Counted from the stretch's first letter, positions 1-12,955 are shown. The stretch is 64,000 bases of DNA from Metabacillus dongyingensis (GCF_019933155.2 NZ_CP082944.1:124001-188000); one strand, 5' to 3'. The notes: generated by a model from the sequence alone, not told the origin. A program made the numbers and translations.

Positions 1-203
1 CCGATTTCACAGAGCAATGGGCCATTTTTGGCCAGGGAGCTCTCAGAAAATCGGCAAGAGAACTTTTAAATGAAGTGGAAGCCATTGAAAAAAGAATTCA
101 AAAAAGAGTAGAGAAAATCAAAGTGAACAGTCCTCAATCAAAGATTCCTATAACAGATGATGTCCTGAAAATGTTTGAAAAATGGCGCAGGGGCGATTTA
201 TAG
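1..203 (+). CDS. rae1: Rae1/YacP NYN-domain ribosome-associated mRNA endonuclease, C-terminal part
   Basis: The reading frame is open from the left edge to a TAG at 201-203 and gives 66 residues. It begins with DFTEQWAIFGQGALRKSARE and ends with FEKWRRGDL, which I recognise as the C-terminal end of the YacP/Rae1 family. In B. subtilis this protein is a NYN (PIN-like) endonuclease that enters the ribosomal A site and cleaves mRNA in a translation-dependent way. The catalytic acidic residues lie outside the window. Its position directly before sigH matches B. subtilis. The family call rests on the tail alone. Confidence 0.8.
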   Translation, partial: DFTEQWAIFGQGALRKSARELLNEVEAIEKRIQKRVEKIKVNSPQSKIPITDDVLKMFEKWRRGDL

Positions 204-207
204 CCTG

Positions 208-237
208 TTGACGCTTTCAAAAATCATACTGTATAAT
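208..237 (+). promoter_or_regulatory. SigA-type promoter of sigH
   Basis: A TTGACG box at 208-213 and a TATAAT box at 232-237 are separated by 18 bases and start just after the rae1 stop codon. The predicted start lies about 25 bases before the sigH start codon. In B. subtilis sigH is transcribed from a SigA promoter that AbrB represses; no AbrB site can be recognised by eye. Confidence 0.7.
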
Positions 238-270
238 ATTTCTATCTATTGTGCGGTCGGGGGGATCGGC

Positions 271-927
271 ATGAACACACATTTCAGCACGGGTAGACTC
301 AGCAAGGAAGACTTTCATGCTCTTTTGGATGAACAGGTTGTGGAGCTTGTTCATAATGGAGACAGCGATGCTCTTGATTATTTAATAACCAAATACCGTA
401 ATTTTGTTAGAGCGAAGGCAAGGTCCTATTTCCTGATAGGCGCTGACAGAGAAGATATTATTCAAGAAGGTATGATCGGTTTGTATAAAGCTATACGTGA
501 TTTCAGAGAGGACAAGCTTACTTCTTTCAAAGCTTTTGCAGAACTGTGCATCACGCGCCAAATCATTACCGCTATTAAAACCGCAACCCGTCAAAAACAT
601 ATTCCTCTTAACTCTTATGTTTCACTGGACAAGCCGATTTACGATGAAGAATCAGACCGGACACTGATGGATGTCATTTCAGGGGCGAAAGTCATGGACC
701 CGGAAGAACTGATTATAAATCAGGAAGAATTTGACGATATTGAATTGAAAATGGGAGAGCTTCTGAGCGACCTGGAACGGAAAGTGCTTGTTCTCTATCT
801 GGACGGCAGATCCTATCAGGAAATTTCTGAAGAGCTCAACCGCCACGTCAAATCAATAGATAACGCCCTTCAGCGGGTGAAGAGAAAGCTTGAAAGATAT
901 CTAGAGCTTCGTGAAATCAACATGTAA
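271..927 (+). CDS. sigH: RNA polymerase sigma factor SigH (Spo0H)
   Basis: Alternative sigma factor that directs early sporulation and competence genes. The 218-residue product matches the length of B. subtilis SigH. Region 2 is recognisable around NFVRAKARSYFLIGADREDI and region 4 as a C-terminal helix-turn-helix (YQEISEELNRHVKSIDNALQ). An upstream in-frame ATG at 175 would add 32 residues, but those codons overlap the end of rae1 and the promoter. The ATG at 271 follows a GGGGGG ribosome-binding stretch at 259-264 and gives the family length. It is probably transcribed alone from the promoter at 208-237. Confidence 0.95.
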   Translation: MNTHFSTGRLSKEDFHALLDEQVVELVHNGDSDALDYLITKYRNFVRAKARSYFLIGADREDIIQEGMIGLYKAIRDFREDKLTSFKAFAELCITRQIITAIKTATRQKHIPLNSYVSLDKPIYDEESDRTLMDVISGAKVMDPEELIINQEEFDDIELKMGELLSDLERKVLVLYLDGRSYQEISEELNRHVKSIDNALQRVKRKLERYLELREINM

Positions 928-954
928 AAATTATGTAAAACATGTTAGGTGTGA

Positions 955-983
955 TTGACGAAGAACCTTGCGTGTGTTACATT
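955..983 (+). promoter_or_regulatory. SigA-type promoter upstream of rpmG-secE
   Basis: TTGACG at 955-960 and TACATT at 978-983 are separated by exactly 17 bases. The predicted transcript starts about 30 bases before rpmG and would run into secE. Confidence 0.6.
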
Positions 984-1022
984 TTTAAAGAAAAAATGAA
1001 GGACTAGCGGAAGGTGCCATAA

Positions 1023-1172
1023 ATGCGTAAGAAAGTTACATTGGCTTGCACAGACTGTGGAAGCAGAAACTACACAACCATGAAAAACACGTCAAGCTCC
1101 GAAGAGCGTTTAGAATTCAAGAAATTTTGCAAAGCTTGTAACGCACATACGGACCACCGTGAAACAAAGTAG
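1023..1172 (+). CDS. rpmG: 50S ribosomal protein L33
   Basis: Large-subunit protein of 49 residues, too short for many ORF callers. It keeps two CxxC pairs (Cys9/Cys12 and Cys36/Cys39), so this is the zinc-binding (C+) form of L33. Bacilli usually carry several L33 paralogues; the copy beside secE is the one often called rpmGB or RpmG2. It sits 63 bases before secE and is probably co-transcribed with it. Which paralogue name applies is inferred from position. Confidence 0.9.
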   Translation: MRKKVTLACTDCGSRNYTTMKNTSSSEERLEFKKFCKACNAHTDHRETK

Positions 1173-1235
1173 TAATCATCTCATGATTCTTTATTTCTAT
1201 GACAGGCTTTCTGAATTCTCTTGGAGGTAATGTAA

Positions 1236-1415
1236 ATGCAGCGTATTGTTAATTTTTTCAAAGATGTATCCCGTGAAATGAAAAAGGTCAGCTGGCCAAA
1301 AGGCAAAGAATTGACACGCTATACGATTATAGTTATTGCAACTGTCGCTTTTGCTGTAGTCTTTTTCGCCATTATTGATTTGGGAATTTCATCGTTAATT
1401 CGTCTAGTGTCTTAA
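1236..1415 (+). CDS. secE: Preprotein translocase subunit SecE
   Basis: Small membrane subunit of the SecYEG channel, 59 residues, the short single-span Gram-positive form. An N-terminal amphipathic stretch with the conserved EMKKVSWPKGKEL segment precedes one membrane span (about residues 29-52, YTIIVIATVAFAVVFFAIID). The start at 1236 follows TTGGAGGTAA. Neighbours rpmG and nusG are in the conserved Bacillus order. SecY, its partner, is encoded at 27.3 kb in this window. Confidence 0.95.
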   Translation: MQRIVNFFKDVSREMKKVSWPKGKELTRYTIIVIATVAFAVVFFAIIDLGISSLIRLVS

Positions 1416-1450
1416 AAAATAAACTGGGATCTTCAATTTCATTTTATTTT

Positions 1451-1481
1451 TTGAATAATAGATATAAAATCGTGCTATAAT
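1451..1481 (+). promoter_or_regulatory. Candidate promoter upstream of nusG
   Basis: TTGAAT at 1451-1456 and TATAAT at 1476-1481 have a 19-base spacer, slightly long. A transcript from here would start near 1488 and meet the hairpin at 1502-1525 almost at once. Confidence 0.5.
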
Positions 1482-1501
1482 AGAGAATATTATATTTCCC
1501 C

Positions 1502-1525
1502 AAAAACCCGTTCGACGGGTTTTTT
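1502..1525 (+). terminator. Intrinsic terminator between secE and nusG
   Basis: The stem AAAACCCGT pairs with ACGGGTTTT around a TCG loop and runs straight into a T tract. It should end transcripts arriving from secE. It may also abort transcripts from the promoter 20 bases upstream. Confidence 0.8.
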
Positions 1526-1624
1526 CATTGTCTTCAAAAGAGTCAGCCAAAGAAATAAGAACAGCAGATTCAAAATATAAGATTTAAAAAGCAGGGAGGG
1601 AATGGACAAATCGTCCTATAAAAG

Positions 1625-2158
1625 ATGGAGAAAAATTGGTATGTAGTCCACACTTATTCCGGTTATGAGAATAAGGTAAAGGCGAATCTTGAAAAGCGTG
1701 TAGAATCAATGGGCATGCAAGATAAAATCTTCCGTGTAATCGTTCCGGAAGAGGAAGAAACAGATTATAAAAACGGCAAAAAGAAAGTAACAAAGAAAAA
1801 GGTATTCCCAGGTTATGTCCTAGTAGAAATCGTCATGACAGATGATTCATGGTACGTAGTCCGGAATACACCTGGTGTAACAGGATTTGTAGGTTCAGCT
1901 GGATCAGGTTCAAAGCCAACAGCGCTCCTTCCGGAAGAAGTTGTAACGATCCTTAAGCATATGGGAATGGAAGAAAAGAGAGTTGAACTTGATTTCGATT
2001 TGAAAGAGACTGTAAAAGTAATAGACGGACCTTTTGCTAACTTTACCGGATCAATTGAAGAGATTGATAAAGATAAGAGCAAAGTGAAGGTGCTTGTGAA
2101 TATGTTCGGCCGCGAAACACCGGTTGAGCTGGAATTTTCACAAGTTGATAAATTATAA
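1625..2158 (+). CDS. nusG: Transcription elongation/pausing factor NusG
   Basis: RNA-polymerase-binding factor of 177 residues, the usual Bacillus length. The NGN domain covers about residues 1-115 (MEKNWYVVHTYSGYENKVK) and a C-terminal KOW domain contains DGPFANFTGSIEEID. NusG couples transcription to Rho and ribosomes, and in Bacillus it promotes sequence-specific pausing. The ATG at 1625 matches the family N-terminus. It is unusual that the clear AGGGAGGG ribosome-binding stretch (1593-1600) lies about 24 bases upstream, with a small GGAC/GTCC hairpin between. Confidence 0.97.
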   Translation: MEKNWYVVHTYSGYENKVKANLEKRVESMGMQDKIFRVIVPEEEETDYKNGKKKVTKKKVFPGYVLVEIVMTDDSWYVVRNTPGVTGFVGSAGSGSKPTALLPEEVVTILKHMGMEEKRVELDFDLKETVKVIDGPFANFTGSIEEIDKDKSKVKVLVNMFGRETPVELEFSQVDKL

Positions 2159-2209
2159 GAAAAAACTTGAATTCACAAAAGAAAAGTGATAATATTTCAT
2201 AAGTCAGTA

Positions 2210-2228
2210 TGTCTCGCTTTGCGGGACA
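2210..2228 (+). other. Stem-loop in the nusG-rplK gap
   Basis: TGTCTCGC pairs with GCGGGACA (one G-U pair) around a TTT loop. No T tract follows, so it looks like an RNA structure, not an intrinsic terminator. It lies in the 170-base leader of rplK-rplA. Confidence 0.45.
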
Positions 2229-2328
2229 TAAAACTTGATTAATTTCTATCATTCATATAAAGAATGAACGACATGAGTGGGAGGGTATTACCCTATTACC
2301 ACATCACGGACTTAAGGAGGTGTGTCTC

Positions 2329-2754
2329 GTGGCTAAAAAAGTAATTAAAATGGTTAAATTGCAAATTCCTGCTGGAAAAGCAAATCCAGCGCCGCCGGTT
2401 GGTCCTGCATTAGGTCAAGCTGGTGTTAACATCATGGGATTCTGTAAGGAGTTTAACGCTCGTACAGCTGATCAGGCTGGACTTATCATTCCTGTTGAAA
2501 TTACGGTATTTGAAGACCGTTCATTTACATTTATTACAAAAACTCCGCCTGCTGCAGTATTGCTTAAGAAAGCAGCTGGTATCGAGTCAGGTTCAGGTGA
2601 ACCTAACCGTAATAAAGTAGCAACAGTTAAGCGTGATAAAGTACGTGAAATCGCTGAAACAAAAATGCCTGACTTAAATGCAGCTAATGTTGAATCAGCT
2701 ATGCGTATGGTTGAAGGTACTGCGCGCAGCATGGGTATCGTCATCGAAGACTAA
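2329..2754 (+). CDS. rplK: 50S ribosomal protein L11
   Basis: L11 forms the GTPase-associated centre with 23S rRNA helices 43/44 and is needed for RelA activation. It has 141 residues. The proline-rich N-terminal switch ([17 protein letters not shown]) and the C-terminal RNA-binding domain ([18 protein letters not shown]) are intact. The GTG at 2329 is chosen over an in-frame GTG at 2320 because AAGGAGG at 2314-2320 is then correctly spaced and the N-terminus matches the family. Confidence 0.97.
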   Translation: MAKKVIKMVKLQIPAGKANPAPPVGPALGQAGVNIMGFCKEFNARTADQAGLIIPVEITVFEDRSFTFITKTPPAAVLLKKAAGIESGSGEPNRNKVATVKRDKVREIAETKMPDLNAANVESAMRMVEGTARSMGIVIED

Positions 2755-2772
2755 TTGTTGTTTTGTTTTAGG

Positions 2773-2805
2773 GGTTGCGAGTTTGCTTTTAACAAGTTCG
2801 CAACC
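2773..2805 (+). promoter_or_regulatory. Hairpin between rplK and rplA
   Basis: GGTTGCGA (2773-2780) pairs perfectly with TCGCAACC (2798-2805), followed by TTTATT. It could be a leaky terminator or an RNA processing/L1-control element that separates L11 from L1 expression. Function is inferred from position only. Confidence 0.5.
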
Positions 2806-2855
2806 TTTATTCGTGGGAGGTTATTCCGCTAAAACCACTAAGGAGGAAATTTAAA

Positions 2856-3554
2856 ATGGCTAAAAGAGGTAAAAAGTACGTAGAAGCTGCTAAATTAGTA
2901 GACCGTACTCAAGCTTACGGAGTTCAAGAAGCAATTGAACTTGTAAAGAAAACAAACACAGCTAAATTTGATGCAACAGTTGAAGTTGCATTCCGTTTAG
3001 GCGTTGATCCACGTAAAAACGATCAGCAAATCCGCGGAGCAGTTGTTCTTCCAAACGGAACAGGTAAAACTCAACGCGTTTTAGTATTTGCTAAAGGTGA
3101 AAAAGCGAAAGAAGCAGAAGCTGCTGGAGCTGATTTCGTAGGCGATGCTGACTATATCGCTAAAATCCAACAAGGATGGTTTGACTTCGATGTAATCGTA
3201 GCTACTCCTGACATGATGGGTGAAGTTGGTAAGCTCGGCCGCGTACTTGGACCAAAAGGCTTAATGCCAAACCCTAAAACTGGCACTGTTTCATTTGACG
3301 TTGAAAAAGCAGTTAAAGAAATCAAAGCTGGTAAAGTTGAATACCGTGTTGACAAAGCTGGTAACATCCACGTGCCAATCGGTAAAGTATCTTTCGAAGA
3401 CAGCAAGCTAGTTGAAAACTTCACTACAATCTTCGAAACGTTATTAAAAGCAAAACCTGCTGCTGCAAAAGGCACATACATGAAGAACGTAGCTGTTGCT
3501 TCTACTATGGGACCTGGCGTTAAAGTTGATTCATCAAGTTTCGGCGTTAAATAA
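2856..3554 (+). CDS. rplA: 50S ribosomal protein L1
   Basis: L1 builds the mobile stalk at the ribosomal E site and in many bacteria represses its own operon. The product has 232 residues with the family N-terminus [13 protein letters not shown], the central [15 protein letters not shown] signature and the C-terminal [11 protein letters not shown]. An AGGAGGAAAT ribosome-binding site precedes the ATG. It is the second gene of the rplKA pair. Confidence 0.97.
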   Translation: MAKRGKKYVEAAKLVDRTQAYGVQEAIELVKKTNTAKFDATVEVAFRLGVDPRKNDQQIRGAVVLPNGTGKTQRVLVFAKGEKAKEAEAAGADFVGDADYIAKIQQGWFDFDVIVATPDMMGEVGKLGRVLGPKGLMPNPKTGTVSFDVEKAVKEIKAGKVEYRVDKAGNIHVPIGKVSFEDSKLVENFTTIFETLLKAKPAAAKGTYMKNVAVASTMGPGVKVDSSSFGVK

Positions 3555-3557
3555 TAG

Positions 3558-3586
3558 TTGACATAAGGGTCAACTTTATATATAAT
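3558..3586 (+). promoter_or_regulatory. Perfect-consensus SigA promoter of rplJL
   Basis: TTGACA at 3558-3563 and TATAAT at 3581-3586 are separated by 17 bases, a full match to the SigA consensus. The -35 box lies inside a small inverted repeat (GTTGAC/GTCAAC, 3557-3574). The expected start, near 3593, is the beginning of the L10 leader. Confidence 0.85.
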
Positions 3587-3594
3587 CAAAAATG

Positions 3595-3740
3595 TTGTTT
3601 AACAAATTAACTTCATTTATACCGTAGACAGTAGGTGCTTGCATAAGCTTAATTTCCTGCCGAGGTGTATATATGTGAACTAGAATTATTAGATCGCTTG
3701 TATATATACTGCCTCCATGTCTAACGTGGAGGCATTTCTT
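3595..3740 (+). promoter_or_regulatory. L10 leader RNA (autoregulatory leader of rplJL)
   Basis: Between rplA and rplJ lies a structured leader with the pattern known for Firmicute L10 leaders: a purine-rich internal loop region (GTAGACAGTAGGTGC and TTTCCTGCCGAGGTG), then a helix formed by complementary TATATAT stretches, and a hairpin at 3710-3734 (TGCCTCCATG with CGTGGAGGCA) followed by a T-rich run. L10 with L12 bound to this leader is known to reduce rplJL expression. The final hairpin is probably the terminator/attenuator. Boundaries are approximate. Confidence 0.8.
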
Positions 3741-3803
3741 GTTTTAAGAGAAAACACCGATCGGTATAAGTGTGGGACTTTGATTCTTACAGGAGGTGTA
3801 TCA

Positions 3804-4304
3804 ATGAGCAGCGCTATCGAAACAAAAAAATCCATCGTAGATGACATTACTGCTAAATTTCGCGACAGCAAAACAACAATCGTTGTTGACTACCGCGGTT
3901 TAACAGTAGCAGAAGTTACTGAACTTCGTAAAACTCTTCGTGAAGCTGGCATCGAGTTCAAAGTTTACAAAAACACAATGACTCGCCGTGCAGTTGAAAA
4001 TGTTGAACTTACTGGTCTTAATGACGCCCTAACAGGTCCTAATGCAATTGCATTCAGTAATGAAGACGTAGTTGCTCCAGCTAAGATTCTTAACGATTTT
4101 GCTAAAAAGCATGACGCGTTAGAAATCAAAGCAGGTGTAATCGAAGGAAACATCGCAACTGTAGAACAAATTAAAGCTCTTGCTGATCTTCCGTCACGTG
4201 AAGGCTTACTTTCTATGTTGCTTAGCGTTCTTCAAGCTCCAATCCGCAATCTTGCACTTGCTACTAAAGCAGTTGCAGAACAAAAAGAAGAGCAAGGCGC
4301 TTAA
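3804..4304 (+). CDS. rplJ: 50S ribosomal protein L10
   Basis: L10 anchors L7/L12 dimers on the ribosomal stalk. It has 166 residues, the B. subtilis length. The N-terminal rRNA-binding globular part contains [20 protein letters not shown] and the C-terminal helix (about 130-166) holds the L12 docking sites. A longer frame from 3717 exists but runs through the leader terminator; the ATG at 3804 has AGGAGGTG correctly placed. Confidence 0.97.
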   Translation: MSSAIETKKSIVDDITAKFRDSKTTIVVDYRGLTVAEVTELRKTLREAGIEFKVYKNTMTRRAVENVELTGLNDALTGPNAIAFSNEDVVAPAKILNDFAKKHDALEIKAGVIEGNIATVEQIKALADLPSREGLLSMLLSVLQAPIRNLALATKAVAEQKEEQGA

Positions 4305-4361
4305 TCTGTTTGACCTGTACCAAAACAAAAAACTAATAGGTTTATAAGGAGGAAATATACA

Positions 4362-4727
4362 ATGACTAAAGAACAAATCATTGAAGCAGTTAAAGAAATG
4401 ACTGTTTTAGAATTAAACGACTTAGTTAAAGCAATCGAAGAAGAATTTGGCGTAACTGCAGCTGCTCCTGTAGCAATGGCTGGTGGCGCTGCTGGTGGCG
4501 AAGCTGCTGCTGAGCAAACTGAATTTGATGTAGTACTTGCTAGCGCTGGTGCTCAAAAAATCAAAGTTATCAAAGTAGTACGTGAAATCACTGGTCTTGG
4601 CTTGAAAGAAGCTAAAGAATTAGTTGACAACACTCCTAAAGCTGTTAAAGAAGGAATCGCTAAAGAAGAAGCTGAAGAAATCAAAGGCAAACTTGAAGAA
4701 GTTGGCGCTTCTGTAGAAGTTAAGTAA
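4362..4727 (+). CDS. rplL: 50S ribosomal protein L7/L12
   Basis: Stalk protein that recruits translational GTPases. It has 121 residues: an N-terminal dimerisation helix pair (1-33), an Ala/Gly-rich hinge (about 35-55) and the C-terminal factor-binding domain ([20 protein letters not shown]). It follows rplJ by 57 bases and is the last gene before a strong terminator. Confidence 0.97.
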   Translation: MTKEQIIEAVKEMTVLELNDLVKAIEEEFGVTAAAPVAMAGGAAGGEAAAEQTEFDVVLASAGAQKIKVIKVVREITGLGLKEAKELVDNTPKAVKEGIAKEEAEEIKGKLEEVGASVEVK

Positions 4728-4739
4728 TTCCAAAAAGAC

Positions 4740-4774
4740 AAAGCTCGCTTAATTCATATAGCGAGCTTTTTTTT
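4740..4774 (+). terminator. Intrinsic terminator of rplJL
   Basis: AAAGCTCGCT pairs with AGCGAGCTTT, with eight T residues running through the 3' arm and beyond. Confidence 0.9.
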
Positions 4775-4779
4775 CACGT

Positions 4780-4809
4780 TTGACATGAAATTGATTTTTT
4801 GCAGATACT
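4780..4809 (+). promoter_or_regulatory. Candidate promoter of ybxB
   Basis: TTGACA at 4780-4785 and GATACT at 4804-4809 have an 18-base spacer. A second possible -10, TATACT at 4835-4840, lacks a good -35. A small GGTAT/ATACC palindrome lies at 4811-4825. Confidence 0.5.
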
Positions 4810-4862
4810 AGGTATGAAAAATACCATGATTTGCTATACTCCTTTAACATGGAGGGAAAAAG

Positions 4863-5468
4863 ATGACAAATCATTATTATTCACAACAGCCAGAGGCTGA
4901 GAGTAACCGTAAATCATGGACGTTTACTTTAAGAGGGAATTCCTTTCATTTTCAAAGTGATCGCGGCGTTTTTTCAAAAAATGAAGTCGACTTCGGTTCA
5001 AGACTGCTGATTGAAACATTTACAAAACCTGAACAAAAAGGCGACATGTTAGACGTTGGCTGCGGATACGGACCAATTGGAATTTCGCTTGCTAAAGAAT
5101 TCAAGGATCTCACAGTTGATATGATCGATGTTAATGAGAGAGCGGTAGAACTTGCGAAAGTAAATGCAGAAGCAAACGGTGTGAAAAATGTCCGTATTAT
5201 CGCAAGCAATCTTTTTGAAAATGTTGATCCTTCGAAAAAGTATGCGGCTGTCTTAACCAATCCACCTATCCGTGCAGGAAAAAAGGTTGTTCACGAGATT
5301 TTTGAAAAAAGCTTTGAATCTCTTTTGCCGGGCGGAGAATTATGGATTGTCATTCAGAAAAAGCAAGGAGCCCCTTCGGCTATTGCTAAATTGGGTGAGA
5401 TGTTTAAAGAGGTTGTTACAGTCAAAAAGGATAAAGGCTACTTTATTATCAGAGCAGAAAAAGATTGA
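4863..5468 (+). CDS. ybxB: YbxB, class I SAM-dependent methyltransferase (RsmC-like)
   Basis: Single-domain methyltransferase of 201 residues. SAM-binding motif I is LDVGCGYGPIG (about 60-70), an acidic ribose-binding residue follows in MIDVNERAV, and the catalytic-loop motif NPPI occurs near residue 136. The NPP motif and overall layout match the RsmC/YbxB family, whose E. coli member methylates G1207 of 16S rRNA; YbxB has only the C-terminal-like half of RsmC. Its exact substrate is unproven. It sits between rplL and rpoB as in B. subtilis, with its own promoter. Confidence 0.85.
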   Translation: MTNHYYSQQPEAESNRKSWTFTLRGNSFHFQSDRGVFSKNEVDFGSRLLIETFTKPEQKGDMLDVGCGYGPIGISLAKEFKDLTVDMIDVNERAVELAKVNAEANGVKNVRIIASNLFENVDPSKKYAAVLTNPPIRAGKKVVHEIFEKSFESLLPGGELWIVIQKKQGAPSAIAKLGEMFKEVVTVKKDKGYFIIRAEKD

Positions 5469-5493
5469 CTCGTATTTTTCGCTATGTTAATAT
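5465..5493 (+). promoter_or_regulatory. Candidate SigA promoter of rpoBC
   Basis: TTGACT (5465-5470) overlaps the ybxB stop codon; TAATAT (5488-5493) follows after 17 bases. A transcript would carry a leader of about 230 bases before rpoB. Confidence 0.55.
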
Positions 5494-5522
5494 TATAAAA
5501 TGCCAATATATATATTCCATAA

Positions 5523-5634
5523 GTCTCTATTTTTTGAGATAAATGTATAAATATAGGACAGATGGAAAAACTTATAAAATCAATAGTACGTTTTACAAAA
5601 GTGGTTTTCTAATTTATAGAGACCTTTTTATTTT
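5523..5634 (+). promoter_or_regulatory. Candidate attenuator in the rpoB leader
   Basis: GGTTTTCTA (5603-5611) can pair with TAGAGACC (5617-5624), with one bulged T, and is followed by CTTTTTATTTTTG, so it resembles an intrinsic terminator. Its 3' arm, as ATAGAGAC at 5616-5623, is also exactly complementary to GTCTCTAT at 5523-5530 near the start of the leader, which could form an alternative helix. The rest of the gap to rpoB shows no gene. Confidence 0.4.
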
Positions 5635-5727
5635 TGTTTTCTCCTTGTATGTGTATTGGTGGTTAATAGATTGATTTACGAGTACATATTACAAGTTATA
5701 TTACGCTTGATTTGAGGGGTGAAGCAG

Positions 5728-9309
<3,582 letters not shown>

Positions 9310-9355
9310 TAAGCAATAAGGGTAAAACCTGAAGACGAAAAGGGAGGTAGGCCCC

Positions 9356-12300
9356 TTGCTAGATGTAAATAACTTTGAGTATATGAACATCGGTCTCGCT
9401 TCACCTGATAAAATTCGCTCGTGGTCATTCGGTGAAGTTAAGAAACCAGAAACGATTAACTATCGTACATTAAAACCAGAAAAAGACGGTTTGTTCTGTG
9501 AGCGCATTTTCGGTCCTACAAAGGACTGGGAATGTCATTGCGGAAAATATAAAAGAGTTCGCTACAAAGGTGTAGTCTGTGATCGATGCGGAGTTGAAGT
9601 AACTCGTGCAAAGGTTCGCCGTGAGCGTATGGGGCATATTGAACTTGCTGCCCCTGTTTCACACATTTGGTATTTCAAAGGCATTCCTAGCCGCATGGGC
9701 TTAGTCCTTGATATGTCTCCGCGTGCACTAGAAGAAGTGATTTACTTCGCTTCTTACGTGGTTACAGAAACAGGCGACACGCCGCTTGAGAAAAAACAGC
9801 TGCTTTCTGAAAAAGAATATAGAGCATACCGTGATAAATACAGCTCAACTTTCCAGGCTGCAATGGGTGCAGAAGCAATTAAAAAACTTCTCTCTGACAT
9901 CGACTTGGACAAAGAAGTTGATCAGCTTAAAGAAGAGCTTAAAACATCACAGGGTCAGCGCAGAACCCGTGCAATCAAACGTTTAGAAGTATTAGAAGCG
10001 TTCCGCAACTCAGGAAATGAGCCATCATGGATGATCCTTGATGTGCTTCCGGTCATCCCGCCTGAACTTCGTCCGATGGTTCAATTAGACGGAGGCCGCT
10101 TTGCGACTTCTGACTTAAATGATTTGTACCGCCGTGTAATCAACCGCAACAACCGTTTAAAACGTCTATTGGATCTTGGTGCGCCTAGCATCATCGTTCA
10201 GAACGAAAAACGCATGCTTCAGGAAGCTGTTGATGCCTTGATTGACAATGGCCGCCGCGGCCGTCCTGTTACAGGACCGGGTAATCGTCCTCTTAAATCC
10301 CTTTCACACATGCTGAAAGGAAAACAAGGACGTTTCCGTCAAAACCTTCTTGGTAAACGTGTTGACTACTCTGGCCGTTCCGTTATCGTTGTAGGACCGA
10401 ACCTGAAAATGTATCAATGCGGATTGCCGAAAGAAATGGCTCTAGAATTATTCAAGCCTTTCGTTATGAAAGAACTAGTAGAAAAAGGCTTAGCACATAA
10501 CATTAAGAGTGCTAAACGTAAAATAGAGCGTGTATCTCCTGAGGTTTGGGATGTATTAGAAGCAGTTATCAGAGAGCATCCAGTTCTGCTTAACCGCGCA
10601 CCTACACTTCACAGACTGGGAATTCAGGCATTCGAGCCTACGCTTGTAGAAGGCCGTGCAATTCGTCTTCACCCATTAGTATGTACAGCATATAACGCTG
10701 ACTTTGACGGTGACCAAATGGCGGTTCACGTACCTTTATCTGCTGAAGCTCAAGCAGAAGCACGCATTCTGATGCTTGCAGCTCAAAACATTCTAAATCC
10801 TAAAGATGGAAAACCTGTTGTTACTCCTTCTCAGGATATGGTATTAGGCAACTACTACCTGACATTAGAACGTGAAGAAGCTGTCGGCGAAGGAATGGTC
10901 TTCAAGGATACGAACGAAGCATTGATCGCATATCAAAACGGATATGTGCATCTGCATACTCGTATTGCTGTTCAAGCGAGTTCTCTTCCTAATGAATCAT
11001 TCACTGACGAACAGCGCAAAAAGCTTCTTGTAACAACAGTAGGAAAATTGATCTTCAATGAAATTCTGCCGCCTTCATTCCCTTATATGAATGAACCGAC
11101 GAAGAGCAATATTGAAGATGAAACACCGGAAAAATTCTTTATTGATGCAAATGTGAATGTAAAAGAATTCATTCAAAGCCAAGAGATTATTCCTCCGTTC
11201 AAGAAGGGGATCTTAGGTAAAATCATTGCTGAAATCTTTAAGAAATTCCATATCACTGAAACATCTAAAATGCTTGACCGCATGAAGGATCTTGGATTCA
11301 GATACTCTACAAAAGCCGGTATTACGGTTGGTGTATCAGATATCATCGTATTGCGCGAAAAAGAAGAGATCCTTAAAGAGGCTCAAGCTAAAGTAGATAA
11401 TGTTCTTAAACAATTCAAACGCGGTCTGATTACAGAAGAAGAGCGCTATGAACGTGTTATTTCCATCTGGAGTGCGTCTAAAGATGTTATCCAGGGCAAA
11501 CTGATGGCTTCTCTTGATAAACGCAACCCGATCTTCATGATGAGTGATTCAGGAGCCCGTGGTAACGCATCTAACTTTACGCAGCTTGCCGGAATGCGCG
11601 GACTGATGGCCAACCCGGCTGGACGTATTATTGAACTTCCAATCAAATCAAGTTTCCGCGAGGGCTTAACAGTGTTAGAGTACTTTATCTCAACACATGG
11701 TGCGCGTAAAGGACTTGCCGATACAGCCCTTAAAACAGCTGACTCAGGTTATTTGACAAGACGTCTCGTTGACGTTGCACAGGATGTAATCATTCGTGAT
11801 GAAGACTGTGGAACAGACCGCGGCATCTTGACGAAATCAATTAAAGAAGGCACAGAAGTAATCGAGCATTTAGAAGAGCGTTTAATTGGACGTCATGCAC
11901 GCAAAACAATTAAACATCCGGAGACTGGCGAAGTCATCGTTTCTGAAAATGACCTCATTACAGAAGACCTTGCTTTAGCGATTGTTGAAACAGGTATTGA
12001 AGAAGTATGGATCCGTTCTGCATTTACATGTAACACCCGTCATGGTGTATGTAAAAAATGCTACGGACGCAACTTGGCTACAGGTACAGAGGTTGAAGTT
12101 GGAGAGGCAGTCGGAATTATCGCTGCTCAATCTATCGGAGAACCAGGAACTCAGCTTACAATGCGTACGTTCCATACAGGCGGTGTTGCCGGAGATGACA
12201 TCACTCAAGGTTTACCTCGTATTCAAGAACTATTTGAAGCGAGAAATCCTAAAGGTCAAGCAACCATTTCTGAAATTGATGGGGTAGTAGTGGAAATAAA

Positions 12301-12955
12301 TGAAGTTCGTGACAGACAACAGGAAATCGTTATTAAAGGCGATGTTGAAACACGCACTTACACAGCTGCTTACAACGCTAGACTTAAAGTGGCTGAAGGC
12401 GACCAAATTAAACATGGTCAGGAACTTACAGAAGGTTCAATTGACCCTAAAGAATTGCTCAAAGTAACAGACATCACTTCTGTTCAGGAATATCTGCTTC
12501 GTGAAGTTCAAAAAGTATACCGTATGCAAGGGGTAGAAATTGGAGACAAACACGTTGAAGTAATGGTTCGCCAAATGCTTCGCAAAGTAAGAGTAATGGA
12601 TGCAGGAGATACAGATGTATTGCCTGGAACATTGCTTGATGTTCACCAATTTACGGATGCCAACAAAAAGGTATTGCTTGACGGCAAACGTCCTGCAACA
12701 GGACGTCCGATCCTTCTTGGTATTACAAAAGCATCACTTGAAACAGATTCATTCTTATCGGCTGCATCATTCCAGGAAACAACTCGTGTCCTTACTGATG
12801 CTGCGATTAAAGGCAAACGTGATGAACTGCTCGGCTTGAAAGAAAATGTTATCATCGGTAAGCTTGTGCCTGCCGGAACTGGAATGCAGCGCTATAGACG
12901 CGTTAACCCAATCCCGCGCACACAGCCGGAAGATGAAACTGTAACTGTAGATTAA
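9356..12955 (+). CDS. rpoC: DNA-directed RNA polymerase subunit beta'
   Basis: Catalytic subunit of 1199 residues, started by TTG at 9356 after AGGGAGGT. The N-terminal zinc finger uses Cys60, Cys62 and the later CDRC pair. The Mg2+-binding motif [12 protein letters not shown] places the three catalytic aspartates at 449, 451 and 453. The second zinc site ([13 protein letters not shown]) and the trigger-loop/bridge-helix segment ([16 protein letters not shown]) are present. Co-transcribed with rpoB. Confidence 0.98.
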   Translation: MLDVNNFEYMNIGLASPDKIRSWSFGEVKKPETINYRTLKPEKDGLFCERIFGPTKDWECHCGKYKRVRYKGVVCDRCGVEVTRAKVRRERMGHIELAAPVSHIWYFKGIPSRMGLVLDMSPRALEEVIYFASYVVTETGDTPLEKKQLLSEKEYRAYRDKYSSTFQAAMGAEAIKKLLSDIDLDKEVDQLKEELKTSQGQRRTRAIKRLEVLEAFRNSGNEPSWMILDVLPVIPPELRPMVQLDGGRFATSDLNDLYRRVINRNNRLKRLLDLGAPSIIVQNEKRMLQEAVDALIDNGRRGRPVTGPGNRPLKSLSHMLKGKQGRFRQNLLGKRVDYSGRSVIVVGPNLKMYQCGLPKEMALELFKPFVMKELVEKGLAHNIKSAKRKIERVSPEVWDVLEAVIREHPVLLNRAPTLHRLGIQAFEPTLVEGRAIRLHPLVCTAYNADFDGDQMAVHVPLSAEAQAEARILMLAAQNILNPKDGKPVVTPSQDMVLGNYYLTLEREEAVGEGMVFKDTNEALIAYQNGYVHLHTRIAVQASSLPNESFTDEQRKKLLVTTVGKLIFNEILPPSFPYMNEPTKSNIEDETPEKFFIDANVNVKEFIQSQEIIPPFKKGILGKIIAEIFKKFHITETSKMLDRMKDLGFRYSTKAGITVGVSDIIVLREKEEILKEAQAKVDNVLKQFKRGLITEEERYERVISIWSASKDVIQGKLMASLDKRNPIFMMSDSGARGNASNFTQLAGMRGLMANPAGRIIELPIKSSFREGLTVLEYFISTHGARKGLADTALKTADSGYLTRRLVDVAQDVIIRDEDCGTDRGILTKSIKEGTEVIEHLEERLIGRHARKTIKHPETGEVIVSENDLITEDLALAIVETGIEEVWIRSAFTCNTRHGVCKKCYGRNLATGTEVEVGEAVGIIAAQSIGEPGTQLTMRTFHTGGVAGDDITQGLPRIQELFEARNPKGQATISEIDGVVVEINEVRDRQQEIVIKGDVETRTYTAAYNARLKVAEGDQIKHGQELTEGSIDPKELLKVTDITSVQEYLLREVQKVYRMQGVEIGDKHVEVMVRQMLRKVRVMDAGDTDVLPGTLLDVHQFTDANKKVLLDGKRPATGRPILLGITKASLETDSFLSAASFQETTRVLTDAAIKGKRDELLGLKENVIIGKLVPAGTGMQRYRRVNPIPRTQPEDETVTVD

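Noticed and set aside
175..270. N-terminal extension of SigH from ATG 175
   Set aside because: It overlaps the end of rae1 and the promoter, has no ribosome-binding site, and exceeds the family length.
3717..3803. N-terminal extension of L10
   Set aside because: It runs through the L10 leader terminator hairpin; the ATG at 3804 has a proper ribosome-binding site.
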